Shown: positions 1 through 4,710 of the stretch, piece after piece
How positions within the stretch are numbered: the first letter of the stretch is position 1
How the letters are laid out: each line of letters opens with the position of its first letter
Source of the DNA: an uncultured Bryobacteraceae bacterium
GTDB taxonomy: Bacteria > Acidobacteriota > Terriglobia > Bryobacterales > Bryobacteraceae
Assembly: GCA_937921835.1 (NCBI GenBank)
Contig: CAKZVG010000605.1
Location: forward strand, 1 to 5,879
Reading direction: 5' to 3'
Length of the DNA: 5,879 nt
Position numbers and translations under genes: made by a program
Notes under the pieces: generated by a model
Databases searched by the model: none
The model's input: the letters and a program-made list of their open reading frames with translations, nothing else
What the model was told of the DNA's origin: nothing

Positions 1-1166
1 ACGGCAACGGTTCGCCGGCCTTCACGCTTGTCGTCAAGAACCGGCGTCAACTGGAGTGGCTGCTAAAGGCGGATGCCTACTCCGCGGCGCTTTCCTTCGT
101 CCGCGGTGAATTCGATGTTCAGGGCGACCTGGTTGCGGCCATCCGGTTTCGTGCTGGCCGCGGGGAATGGAGCTGGCGTGGCATCCTTCACGCCGCCGCA
201 GCGCGGTTCGCGCCACGGCGGATCGAGACCTGGTGGCAAAGCCGGGATCGCGCCGCCCGGAACATCCGCCAGCACTATGACCGCTCGAACGAGTTCTACA
301 AGAGCTTCCTCGACTCCCGGATGGTCTACTCTTGCGCCTATTATCGTCACCCGGACCTTTCGTTGGATGAGGCCCAGCTCGCGAAACTGGATCGGATCTG
401 CCGGAAGCTGGATCTTCGGCCCGGCGAACGGTTTCTTGACATCGGCTGTGGTTGGGGCGCCTTGCTGTTTCACGCCGCGGAACACTTCGGGGTCCACGCA
501 TCGGGATGCACATTGAGCGGCAACCAGGCTGGCTACGCCAGAGAACTTGCCGCCAGCCACCCGGCAGGTTCGAAAGTGACCATCGAGGAAGCTGATTTCC
601 GGGCTGTCCGCGGCCGGTTTGACAAGATCGCCTCCGTCGGGATGTTCGAACACGTCGGACGGCGGCGGCTGCGCGGCTATTTCCGTAAGGTGTACGAACT
701 GCTCGCACCCGACGGATTGTTTCTGAACCACGGCATCGTGAGGCCGCAGTTCGTTGGGGACAGCGCCCAAACGCTGTTTCTCCAGCGTAAAGTGTTCCCT
801 GGGGGAGAACTGGCTCACCTGGCCGATCTCATTCGAATTGCGGAACTGACCGGCTTTGAAGTTCTGGACGTTGAGGATCTCCGGCCGCACTATGCCCTGA
901 CTTGCCGCGCCTGGGTCGAGCGCCTGCAACGGAATGAGCTTGCTTGCGTGAAGGCGGCAGGCGAGGAGACCTACCGGACCTGGCTACTGTACCTGGCGGG
1001 TTCGGCGCACAGCTTTGAGTCGGGCGCCAGCAGCGTCACTCAGACCGTCCTCGCCAAACGAAAAAGCCCGCTCCGGCGGCTCACGCGTGACTACATGTGC
1101 GCTCCGCGCATGTTCGGGCAGCCATGGCCGGAATCTCAGACAAGGGGGGAGAAAGTCCACCAATGA
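1..1166 (+). CDS. cfa: Cyclopropane-fatty-acyl-phospholipid synthase (partial, 5' end outside window)
   Basis: This SAM-dependent methyltransferase adds a methylene bridge to cis double bonds of membrane phospholipid acyl chains, acting at the inner face of the cytoplasmic membrane. The frame is open from base 3, giving 387 visible residues, so only a few tens are missing compared with usual family lengths near 400. Visible parts are an N-terminal lipid-binding region (GEFDVQGDL), the HYDRSNEFY segment before the catalytic domain, MVYSCAYY carrying the conserved Cys (about residue 111), SAM motif I FLDIGCGWG (about 144-152), SVGMFEHVG with the Glu (about 216), FLNHGI with the His (about 243) and the Tyr of HYALT (about 297). 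These correspond to the Cys, Glu, His and Tyr around the bicarbonate site of E. coli Cfa, so the enzyme looks active. The C-terminus has the family's LAGSAHSFESG and a PLRRLTRDYM ending. The stop overlaps the next gene's start. First in-frame ATG is at 321, but homology clearly continues upstream of it. Confidence 0.93.
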   Translation, partial: GNGSPAFTLVVKNRRQLEWLLKADAYSAALSFVRGEFDVQGDLVAAIRFRAGRGEWSWRGILHAAAARFAPRRIETWWQSRDRAARNIRQHYDRSNEFYKSFLDSRMVYSCAYYRHPDLSLDEAQLAKLDRICRKLDLRPGERFLDIGCGWGALLFHAAEHFGVHASGCTLSGNQAGYARELAASHPAGSKVTIEEADFRAVRGRFDKIASVGMFEHVGRRRLRGYFRKVYELLAPDGLFLNHGIVRPQFVGDSAQTLFLQRKVFPGGELAHLADLIRIAELTGFEVLDVEDLRPHYALTCRAWVERLQRNELACVKAAGEETYRTWLLYLAGSAHSFESGASSVTQTVLAKRKSPLRRLTRDYMCAPRMFGQPWPESQTRGEKVHQ

Positions 1167-1522
1167 CCGACAATATGACCAGACTGTTCCGGCGCGAGAA
1201 TATCCCTGCCTATCTGGCGGTGATGGCCGCGTGGATCTGTTTCTCCGCCGTATCATCGGCGATCCTGAAGATCACGCTGGCGCCAACGGTATCGTGGCTG
1301 TCGGCCCTGCTTTGGGCTTCCATGACAGTCATGGCCGGGATGGCGATCCTATTCGTCGCCAGCGCCTTGAATCTCCGGTATATGCGAGAAGGTTTCGAAC
1401 GCCTGGCGCAAGGCGATCAGGACCCCAAAATCCCGCCTGTTTGGTGTCCGGTCCTGACGATGGCGGCCGACGCGGCCATCCGCCTCCGGCGTTCCATCCC
1501 AGTCAGGCCAGAGAGCGAATAG
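1163..1522 (+). CDS. Small two-helix membrane protein coupled to cfa
   Basis: I do not recognise a named family for this 119-residue protein. It has two hydrophobic segments, about residues 14-34 and 43-67, after a short charged N-terminus (MTRLFRREN). A charged stretch (about 72-90), a Pro/Cys-containing segment IPPVWCPVLT (90-99) and a basic tail follow. The start at 1163 is chosen because its ATG overlaps the cfa stop as ATGA, and a G-rich purine tract (1142-1151) lies upstream as a possible ribosome binding site. An earlier in-frame ATG at 1097 would overlap cfa by 70 bases and prefix a non-hydrophobic leader. The overlap implies co-transcription and translational coupling with the lipid enzyme, so a membrane role linked to it is plausible. 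That link is inference from position only. It shows no catalytic motif. Confidence 0.75.
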   Translation: MTDNMTRLFRRENIPAYLAVMAAWICFSAVSSAILKITLAPTVSWLSALLWASMTVMAGMAILFVASALNLRYMREGFERLAQGDQDPKIPPVWCPVLTMAADAAIRLRRSIPVRPESE

Positions 1523-1930
1523 GCCGGCTCCTCACGCCGGCTGGCGTGAGAAACCCCAAACTCACTCCAGGTGCGACAGGCGGTTGTCCGGCGCCACCGC
1601 CCGGGGACCAAGTAACGGGTTGCGCGGCGCTCGGTTGACAACTGCGGCCGCCGCTTCGTCTTCAGACAGCCCGCGTGCCATCGGCGTCCCGGCCTGTATT
1701 GTGTCCCCGCCTCAGATCCCGGCTTCGCCCTATGCCAAGATGACCGGCGCGCCTCGCCCGGCAGAGCCGTGGCGGAGCGAAAAAGCAGGAGCCAGCCGGC
1801 CGAGGACCGGGAGCGGGGTGGCGCACCGGCAGCCGGATTGCGCCTTGGCCGGCGCGGCCCGCCGCGTTCCTCGCCGCGGCTCTTGAGATCGTTGTATCAT
1901 TCTTACGAGCGCTTGTCCGCTCCTGAAGCC
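1523..1930. other. 408-base stretch without a recognisable gene
   Basis: Apart from the hairpin at 1531-1550 I see no gene here. The open frames that cross it on both strands are rich in Arg, Ala, Gly and Pro, as expected from GC-rich noncoding DNA, and match no family I know. The last 50 bases before the Fur-family gene include a local AT-richer patch (about 1883-1910) with TATCAT at 1895-1900, which could serve as a -10 element. No convincing -35 sits 16-18 bases upstream of it. TTGACA at 1635-1640 likewise has no -10 partner. The Fur-family promoter is therefore probably in the 1880-1910 patch but is not resolved. Confidence 0.5.
1531..1550 (+). terminator. Perfect 8-bp hairpin just after the cfa operon
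   Basis: CTCACGCC (1531-1538) and GGCGTGAG (1543-1550) are exact reverse complements around a GGCT loop. The hairpin begins 8 bases after the stop codon of the membrane-protein gene. It is followed by AAACCCCAAA rather than a T run, so it is not a canonical intrinsic terminator. It may be a U-less terminator or a 3' end that protects the transcript from exonucleases. The structure is seen directly; the function is inferred from its position. Confidence 0.45.
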
Positions 1931-2326
1931 ATGGCCCATCCCATTCCACGCAATACCCGCCAGAAGGCGGCCATACGAGGGGTCTTCGAGGCCCATGACC
2001 GTCCCTTGTCCCCGCAGGAGGTCCTCGAGTTCGCGCAGGCGCGCGTCGCCAGACTGGGGATCGCCACCGTGTATCGCAACCTCAAATCGCTCGTGCAGGA
2101 GGAGTGGCTCACGCCGGTGGCGATGCCCGGCGGAGCGGTTTTGTACGAGATGGCGGGCAAGAACCACCATCATCATTTTCAGTGCGACCGCTGCCACCGG
2201 GTCTACGAAGTGAAGGGCTGCGTGCCGGCCGTCAACCGCCTCGGCGGATCCGGCTTCAAGGTTCAGCGCCACGAAGTCATCCTCTACGGAATCTGCGCCG
2301 CCTGCCGCGGCCGTCGCCGCAACTGA
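1931..2326 (+). CDS. Fur-family metal-responsive transcriptional regulator
   Basis: This 131-residue protein is a complete Fur-superfamily repressor, a cytoplasmic dimer that binds DNA according to metal or peroxide status. The N-terminal winged helix (about 1-72) starts with NTRQKAAI and carries the recognition-helix motif GIATVYRNLKSL (about 43-54), a hallmark of the family. The dimerisation domain holds a run of four histidines (79-82) followed by CDRC (85-88), and a C-terminal CAAC (122-125). The two CxxC pairs form the usual structural zinc site. H114-E115 sits where sensory-site ligands are expected. The ATG at 1931 is chosen because it places NTRQ near the N-terminus as in relatives; its ribosome binding site is weak, and an in-frame TTG at 1913 is an alternative. 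Fur, Zur and PerR cannot be separated safely by eye. The neighbouring COG0523 stump and zinc-type ArsR unit favour a Zur-like role, but that is inference. Confidence 0.88.
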   Translation: MAHPIPRNTRQKAAIRGVFEAHDRPLSPQEVLEFAQARVARLGIATVYRNLKSLVQEEWLTPVAMPGGAVLYEMAGKNHHHHFQCDRCHRVYEVKGCVPAVNRLGGSGFKVQRHEVILYGICAACRGRRRN

Positions 2327-2442
2327 AGGGCCCGCTTTCGATTCCGGCGGATTCACCACTGCACCCGTAATCAGGAATCACACATCACGGTCATTTGCCG
2401 CAAGGCAAGTCGGACCCGCGGCACCGGTCCGGCGGAACCAGG

Positions 2443-2673
2443 ATGAGTATCAAGGCACAACCCGGGCCAACGCGCAAGACGATGGGCCAGGTGGTGGCGT
2501 GCCTGAGGTGCTGCCGCGGCAGGACGGACCAGAAGCATCCCGCGGTTCCAGCGGACTGGTTGAAGGCGGAATGGCGCCGGCGCGAGTTGCCGGAGAAGGT
2601 CCATCTCACCCTCAGCGGCTGTCTGGGCCCCTGCGACGCCACCAACGTCGTTCTGGTGATGTCTGGCGGCTAG
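2443..2673 (+). pseudogene. Thioredoxin-like [2Fe-2S] ferredoxin, C-terminus cut by in-frame TAG
   Basis: The 76-residue product resembles small thioredoxin-fold [2Fe-2S] ferredoxins. An N-terminal CLRCC (Cys 20, 23, 24) and a later SGCLGPCD (Cys 60 and 64) supply the four cluster ligands, separated by the basic HPAVPADWLKAEWRR segment. Family members normally continue past the GCLGPC...NVVLV strand into a tail containing a Trp/Gly segment and a final helix. Here TAG at 2671-2673 stops the frame, yet the same frame beyond it still reads AVWPERLDDFAK, then a second TAG (2710-2712), then ETLADWTSD, then TGA (2746-2748). That readable tail suggests recent inactivation or two base errors; a shortened functional protein is possible because all cysteines remain. 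The start is uncertain: ATG 2443 (used), ATG 2482 or TTG 2395. It lies 116 bases after the Fur-family gene, in the same direction. Such proteins often sit near cobalamin or metal-chelatase genes, a recalled association. Confidence 0.6.
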
Positions 2674-2852
2674 GCGGTCTGGCCGGAACGGTTGGACGAT
2701 TTCGCTAAGTAGGAGACGCTGGCGGACTGGACGTCCGATTCCGGCTGAGCCGGCCGACTCAGGCCGCTCCCGCCCACGCTCGCGCGGCCGCGCTTGCAGC
2801 GCTTCAGCCTGGCGTCTCCGGCGCTGGAAATTTCGTGAATGGGGGGGCAGCC

Positions 2853-3092
2853 ATGACGCCGGGTCGAGTACCTGTCACCGGACTCACCGCATTCCTGGGA
2901 GCCGGAAAGACCACGCTGCGAACCCGCGTCCTGATGGAATACCACGGCAAGCGAATCGCGGTAATCGGGACCCGGCCGCCCGCAAGGGCGAGGTCCTTCC
3001 TTTGCCGCCTGGTTCCGGAGCGATGCTGCGGCACGGCGGAACCGCTCAGCGCTCACAGCAACGCTTTGACGGCGCGAGACCATCCGGCATAG
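2853..3092 (+). pseudogene. Truncated COG0523 (CobW/Zn-chaperone type) G3E GTPase remnant
   Basis: Residues 1-38 of this 79-residue frame match the start of COG0523 GTPases, which insert or deliver metals such as zinc or cobalt using GTP. VPVTGLTAFLGAGKTTL holds the P-loop, and MEYHGKRIAVI matches the next helix and strand. The family norm is 300-400 residues and continues with an ENEFGE-type segment. Here the sequence departs after AVIG and stops at 3092. The first P-loop Gly is replaced by Ala (LTAFLGAGKTT). A CC pair at residues 58-59 may be a leftover of the family's GCxCC metal motif, and another frame at about 3062-3073 reads RFDG, as expected further along the family. Both are weak hints of deletion plus frameshift. 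ATG 2853 follows a run of seven G; GTG 2835 is an alternative start. No switch regions or C-terminal domain remain, so function is very unlikely. Confidence 0.65.
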
Positions 3093-3095
3093 AAT
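3066..3095 (+). promoter_or_regulatory. Sigma70-like promoter of the ArsR/His-rich operon
   Basis: TTGACG (3066-3071) and TAGAAT (3090-3095) each differ from the -35 and -10 consensus by one base and are 18 bases apart. Transcription would begin near 3102, leaving a leader of about 17 bases before the ArsR ATG. The -10 box overlaps the end of the COG0523 remnant, so this promoter has taken over the tail of the dead gene. Confidence 0.6.
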
Positions 3096-3101
3096 TTCAG
3101 T

Positions 3102-3115
3102 TGAACAGTTGATCA
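3102..3115 (+). promoter_or_regulatory. SmtB/ArsR-type operator (imperfect inverted repeat)
   Basis: TGAACA (3102-3107), two bases, then TGATCA (3110-3115) form an inverted repeat with five of six positions matching per arm, TGAnCA-N2-TGnTCA. This matches the TGAACA-type core with 2-base spacing known for SmtB/CzrA/ZiaR-class operators. It lies at the predicted transcription start and ends 3 bases before the ArsR ATG, the expected place for autorepression. Pairing does not extend clearly beyond the core. Confidence 0.55.
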
Positions 3116-3118
3116 GTT

Positions 3119-3547
3119 ATGCAGGTGAAATCCAGTCCGCCCGGCCGGGGAAAGCACGCCCACCGAAACGCGGCGCGGCCGCTGCCGGTGGATGAGGCGT
3201 CCCTGGAAAGCGCATCCGGGCTCTTCCGGGCGATCGGAGAGCCTGCCCGGTTGCGGCTGCTGGCTCTGCTTGCGGAGGGACCTCTGTGCGTGTCTGAGCT
3301 GGCCGTTATCGAAAAAGAGAGCATTTCCACCATTTCACAGCGGCTGCGCGTGTTGCGCGCCGAACGTCTGGTGTCGCGCGCCAGACAGGGGAAGCACATT
3401 CATTACGCGCTGGCCGACCAGCATGTTTTCGATCTCGTTTTGAGCGCGCTGGCGCACGCCAGCGAAGCGCACACCCGGGCCGCCGCGCCCCTCAGGATCA
3501 CCCAGGAGAAACCCCATGAACGATCACAAAATCCACGAAAACCATGA
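3119..3547 (+). CDS. ArsR/SmtB-family repressor with alpha-5 zinc site
   Basis: This 142-residue winged-helix repressor dissociates from DNA when it binds metal. The core begins at SASGLFRAIGEPARLRLLALL (about 31-51), followed by CVSELA (57-62), recognition helix SISTISQRLRVLRAERLV (about 68-85) and the wing RARQGKHIHYAL. The last helix, ADQHVFDLVLSALAHASEAH, carries D100, H102, H113 and E116. The spacing D-x-H-x10-H-x2-E is identical to the zinc-binding alpha-5 site of cyanobacterial SmtB. The alpha-3 CVC arsenic site is absent (CVS here). Zn(II), perhaps also Co(II), is therefore the predicted inducer. The unusual N-terminus (GKHAHRN) may add ligands. ATG 3119 has no Shine-Dalgarno sequence and a very short predicted leader; GTG 3188 is a possible later start. 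The 3' end overlaps the His-rich gene by 32 bases in another frame, so the two are co-transcribed. Confidence 0.9.
   Translation: MQVKSSPPGRGKHAHRNAARPLPVDEASLESASGLFRAIGEPARLRLLALLAEGPLCVSELAVIEKESISTISQRLRVLRAERLVSRARQGKHIHYALADQHVFDLVLSALAHASEAHTRAAAPLRITQEKPHERSQNPRKP
3504..3508 (+). promoter_or_regulatory. Strong ribosome binding site for the His-rich gene
   Basis: AGGAG sits 7 bases before the ATG at 3516, inside the ArsR coding sequence. It contrasts with the ArsR start, which has no such site, so the His-rich protein may be made in excess of its repressor. It also fixes the start codon of the overlapping gene. Confidence 0.7.
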
Positions 3548-3863
3548 TCATGTCCACGGCCCCGGCTGCGGCCACACGGTCGTCGTCCATGGCGACCATG
3601 TCGGTTACTTGCACGACGGGCACCTGCACTTCCCCCATGGCGACCACGTCGATGAACACGCGCTCGACGTGAATGCGGCCAATCCGGAAGTCTGCACGCC
3701 GGAGCATGCTTGCGGCGGCCACGAGAAAGGACACGAGCACGGTCCCCTATGCGGCCACGAAGCGGTTCCGCACGGCGATCACGTCGATTACCTGGTGAAC
3801 GGCCACCTGCACCATCCGCACGGCGGGCATTGCGACGACCACGGCAAAGTCACGCTCGCCTGA
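3516..3863 (+). CDS. Histidine-rich metal-binding protein with two tandem repeats
   Basis: The 115-residue product has 27 histidines (23%) and 5 cysteines and lacks a signal peptide or membrane segment, so it is probably cytosolic. Two 37-residue units, residues 12-48 and 73-109, align without gaps at 25 of 37 positions: HxHGPxCGH, then HGDHVxYL, GHLHxPH and DxH. A linker (49-72) adds NPEVC and HACGGH. Similar small His-rich proteins with HGxxCGH and HGDHVDY motifs occur in other bacteria, sometimes labelled 'zinc transporter permease', although nothing here could span a membrane. The composition and the zinc-type repressor in the same operon suggest storage, buffering or delivery of zinc, with nickel, cobalt or copper as alternatives. 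The start is set by the AGGAG at 3504. A duplication of one ancestral unit is likely. The gene overlaps the end of the ArsR gene by 32 bases. Confidence 0.85.
   Translation: MNDHKIHENHDHVHGPGCGHTVVVHGDHVGYLHDGHLHFPHGDHVDEHALDVNAANPEVCTPEHACGGHEKGHEHGPLCGHEAVPHGDHVDYLVNGHLHHPHGGHCDDHGKVTLA
3516..3863 (+). repeat. Internal duplication in the His-rich gene
   Basis: The DNA for residues 12-48 (3549-3659) and 73-109 (3732-3842) encodes the same 37-residue pattern, offset by 183 bases. Third-codon positions have diverged, so the duplication is old and held by protein-level selection on His, Cys, Gly and Asp. Confidence 0.75.
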
Positions 3864-4130
3864 CCGGCATCAGCCCCCAAGCAGCCACGCCCGGGCAGCA
3901 ACCGGGTTGAGCCGCCGTCAGTGATCCAACACCCTGCCGGCGGCGTGGACGATTCTGGACCATACTCCGCGCTGGCCGGCAGCCGGGCGCTCCTGCGCGT
4001 GGCCAAGCCGAAGCAGATGAGAACCGTGGTGTAGCCGCATGGCTTGCGGATCGCCGGGGATTTCGACGCTGACGCAAAAAACGCGCGACGTCCTTCAGGT
4101 GACCGTCCGCTGGGCCGACGCGCCCGGCGG
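3864..4130. other. Convergent intergenic gap (267 bases), possible terminator hairpins
   Basis: The His-rich gene (plus) and the DsrE-like gene (minus) converge here. I find no recognisable gene. Two weak hairpins are visible: CCCGG/CCGGG (3890-3894 with 3902-3906, 7-base loop) followed by TT, and GCCGCCG/CGGCGGC (3911-3917 with 3938-3944, 20-base loop). Either could help end transcription, but neither has a proper T run. A 31-codon frame from ATG 4039 resembles nothing known to me. Confidence 0.35.
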
Positions 4131-4583
4131 CTAGTAATCGAGGATTTTGTCGGCCGCCAGAATCAATTCGCCGATTGGCCCGATGCTTGCGCCCGGGCGC
4201 AGGGTGGATGGCGTGATACCGTTGTGCTCCGCGCAATGCGGGCAGAGCATCATTTTTCCGCCCGCCTTAACGAACGCCTCCAGTTCCACTGAGATTGGAT
4301 CCCCCTTGCCCCAGATCAAATCGATCGGCTGGCGAGTATCAGCCAGCCGGACGCCTTCCAGGTCCAGCAGCAGCGTGACATCGGCGCCCTTCATTTGAAG
4401 CCGGGAGGCAAGGTGCACGGCCATCTTCACCGCGTGCAGGTTGTCGGAGAAGTGGGTCAGGTGGATGACCAGTTTTTGTTTCTTTTCCTTGGCCGGCGCT
4501 TGTCCCGGTACGGGCGCAACCGCGAGGCCGGCAAACAGAAGCAGCGCGAGCATGAAGCTCAGAGTGTGTTTCACAGGTTTCAT
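4131..4583 (-). CDS. Exported DsrE-family protein with CPHC motif
   Basis: The 150-residue product begins with a signal peptide: MKPVKH, a hydrophobic core to about residue 22, and probable cleavage near PVPGQA (25-29). It is therefore likely periplasmic. The mature part is a DsrE/DsrF-like fold: KLVIHLTHFSDNLHAVKMAVHLA (about 37-59), GADVTLLLDLEGVRLAD (about 66-82), QPIDLIWG, then a strand with MLCPHCAEHNGI (C114, C117) and a C-terminal IGELILAADKILDY helix. DsrE-like proteins often transfer sulfur through a conserved Cys. The CPHC pair resembles a redox or metal-binding CxxC. The ATG at 4583 is preferred because AAGGGA lies about 8 bases upstream; an in-frame TTG at 4601 would add six residues. 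It follows the TonB-dependent receptor gene by 127 bases on the same strand and may share its transcript. Its substrate is unknown. Confidence 0.8.
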   Translation of the reverse strand: MKPVKHTLSFMLALLLFAGLAVAPVPGQAPAKEKKQKLVIHLTHFSDNLHAVKMAVHLASRLQMKGADVTLLLDLEGVRLADTRQPIDLIWGKGDPISVELEAFVKAGGKMMLCPHCAEHNGITPSTLRPGASIGPIGELILAADKILDY

Positions 4584-4710
4584 GGAGTGATTCCCTTTCA
4601 AAATTCAAGCCGCTCTCCAGAACAGGCGGCCAATGGCTGGACGCCTGACGCGCGGCGCCGTGGCCTGTTCCGGCGGGAACTGACGGCGTGGCCTACGCGG
4701 CCGTTGCCGC
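4584..4710 (-). other. Gap between TonB receptor and DsrE-like gene
   Basis: These 127 bases hold the DsrE ribosome binding site (AAGGGA about 8 bases before ATG 4583). They also hold 7-base inverted arms AACAGGC (4621-4627) and GCCTGTT (4663-4669) separated by 35 bases. No T run or strong promoter pair is visible, so co-transcription and separate transcription both remain open. Confidence 0.35.

Noticed and set aside
63..929. Long minus-strand open frame (288 codons) opposite cfa
   Set aside because: The plus strand here carries a clear enzyme with all motifs. The minus frame has no recognisable domain and is a typical GC-rich antisense shadow.
1635..1640. TTGACA as a -35 promoter box
   Set aside because: No -10-like sequence occurs 16-19 bases downstream; that stretch is GC-rich.
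1883..1910. Fur/Zur box in front of the Fur-family gene
   Set aside because: The AT-richer patch has only scattered symmetry when compared with its reverse complement and does not match known Fur, Zur or PerR box patterns.
1662..1949. Minus-strand frame of 95 codons upstream of the Fur-family gene
   Set aside because: Composition is Arg/Ala/Gly/Pro rich with no motif, and it overlaps the start of the Fur-family gene. No ribosome binding site supports it.
2671..2712. TAG read as pyrrolysine or another recoded amino acid
   Set aside because: TAG ends other genes in the window normally, and ferredoxins of this type have no known need for a recoded residue. Decay or base error is simpler.
2782..2793. 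12-base palindrome GCGCGGCCGCGC as a regulatory site
   Set aside because: It is pure G/C in a GC-rich gap, where such palindromes arise by chance. There is no flanking promoter or second copy.
3850..4236. Minus-strand frame of 128 codons across the convergent gap
   Set aside because: It overlaps the C-terminal coding part of the DsrE-like gene, matches no family, and lacks codon or motif support.
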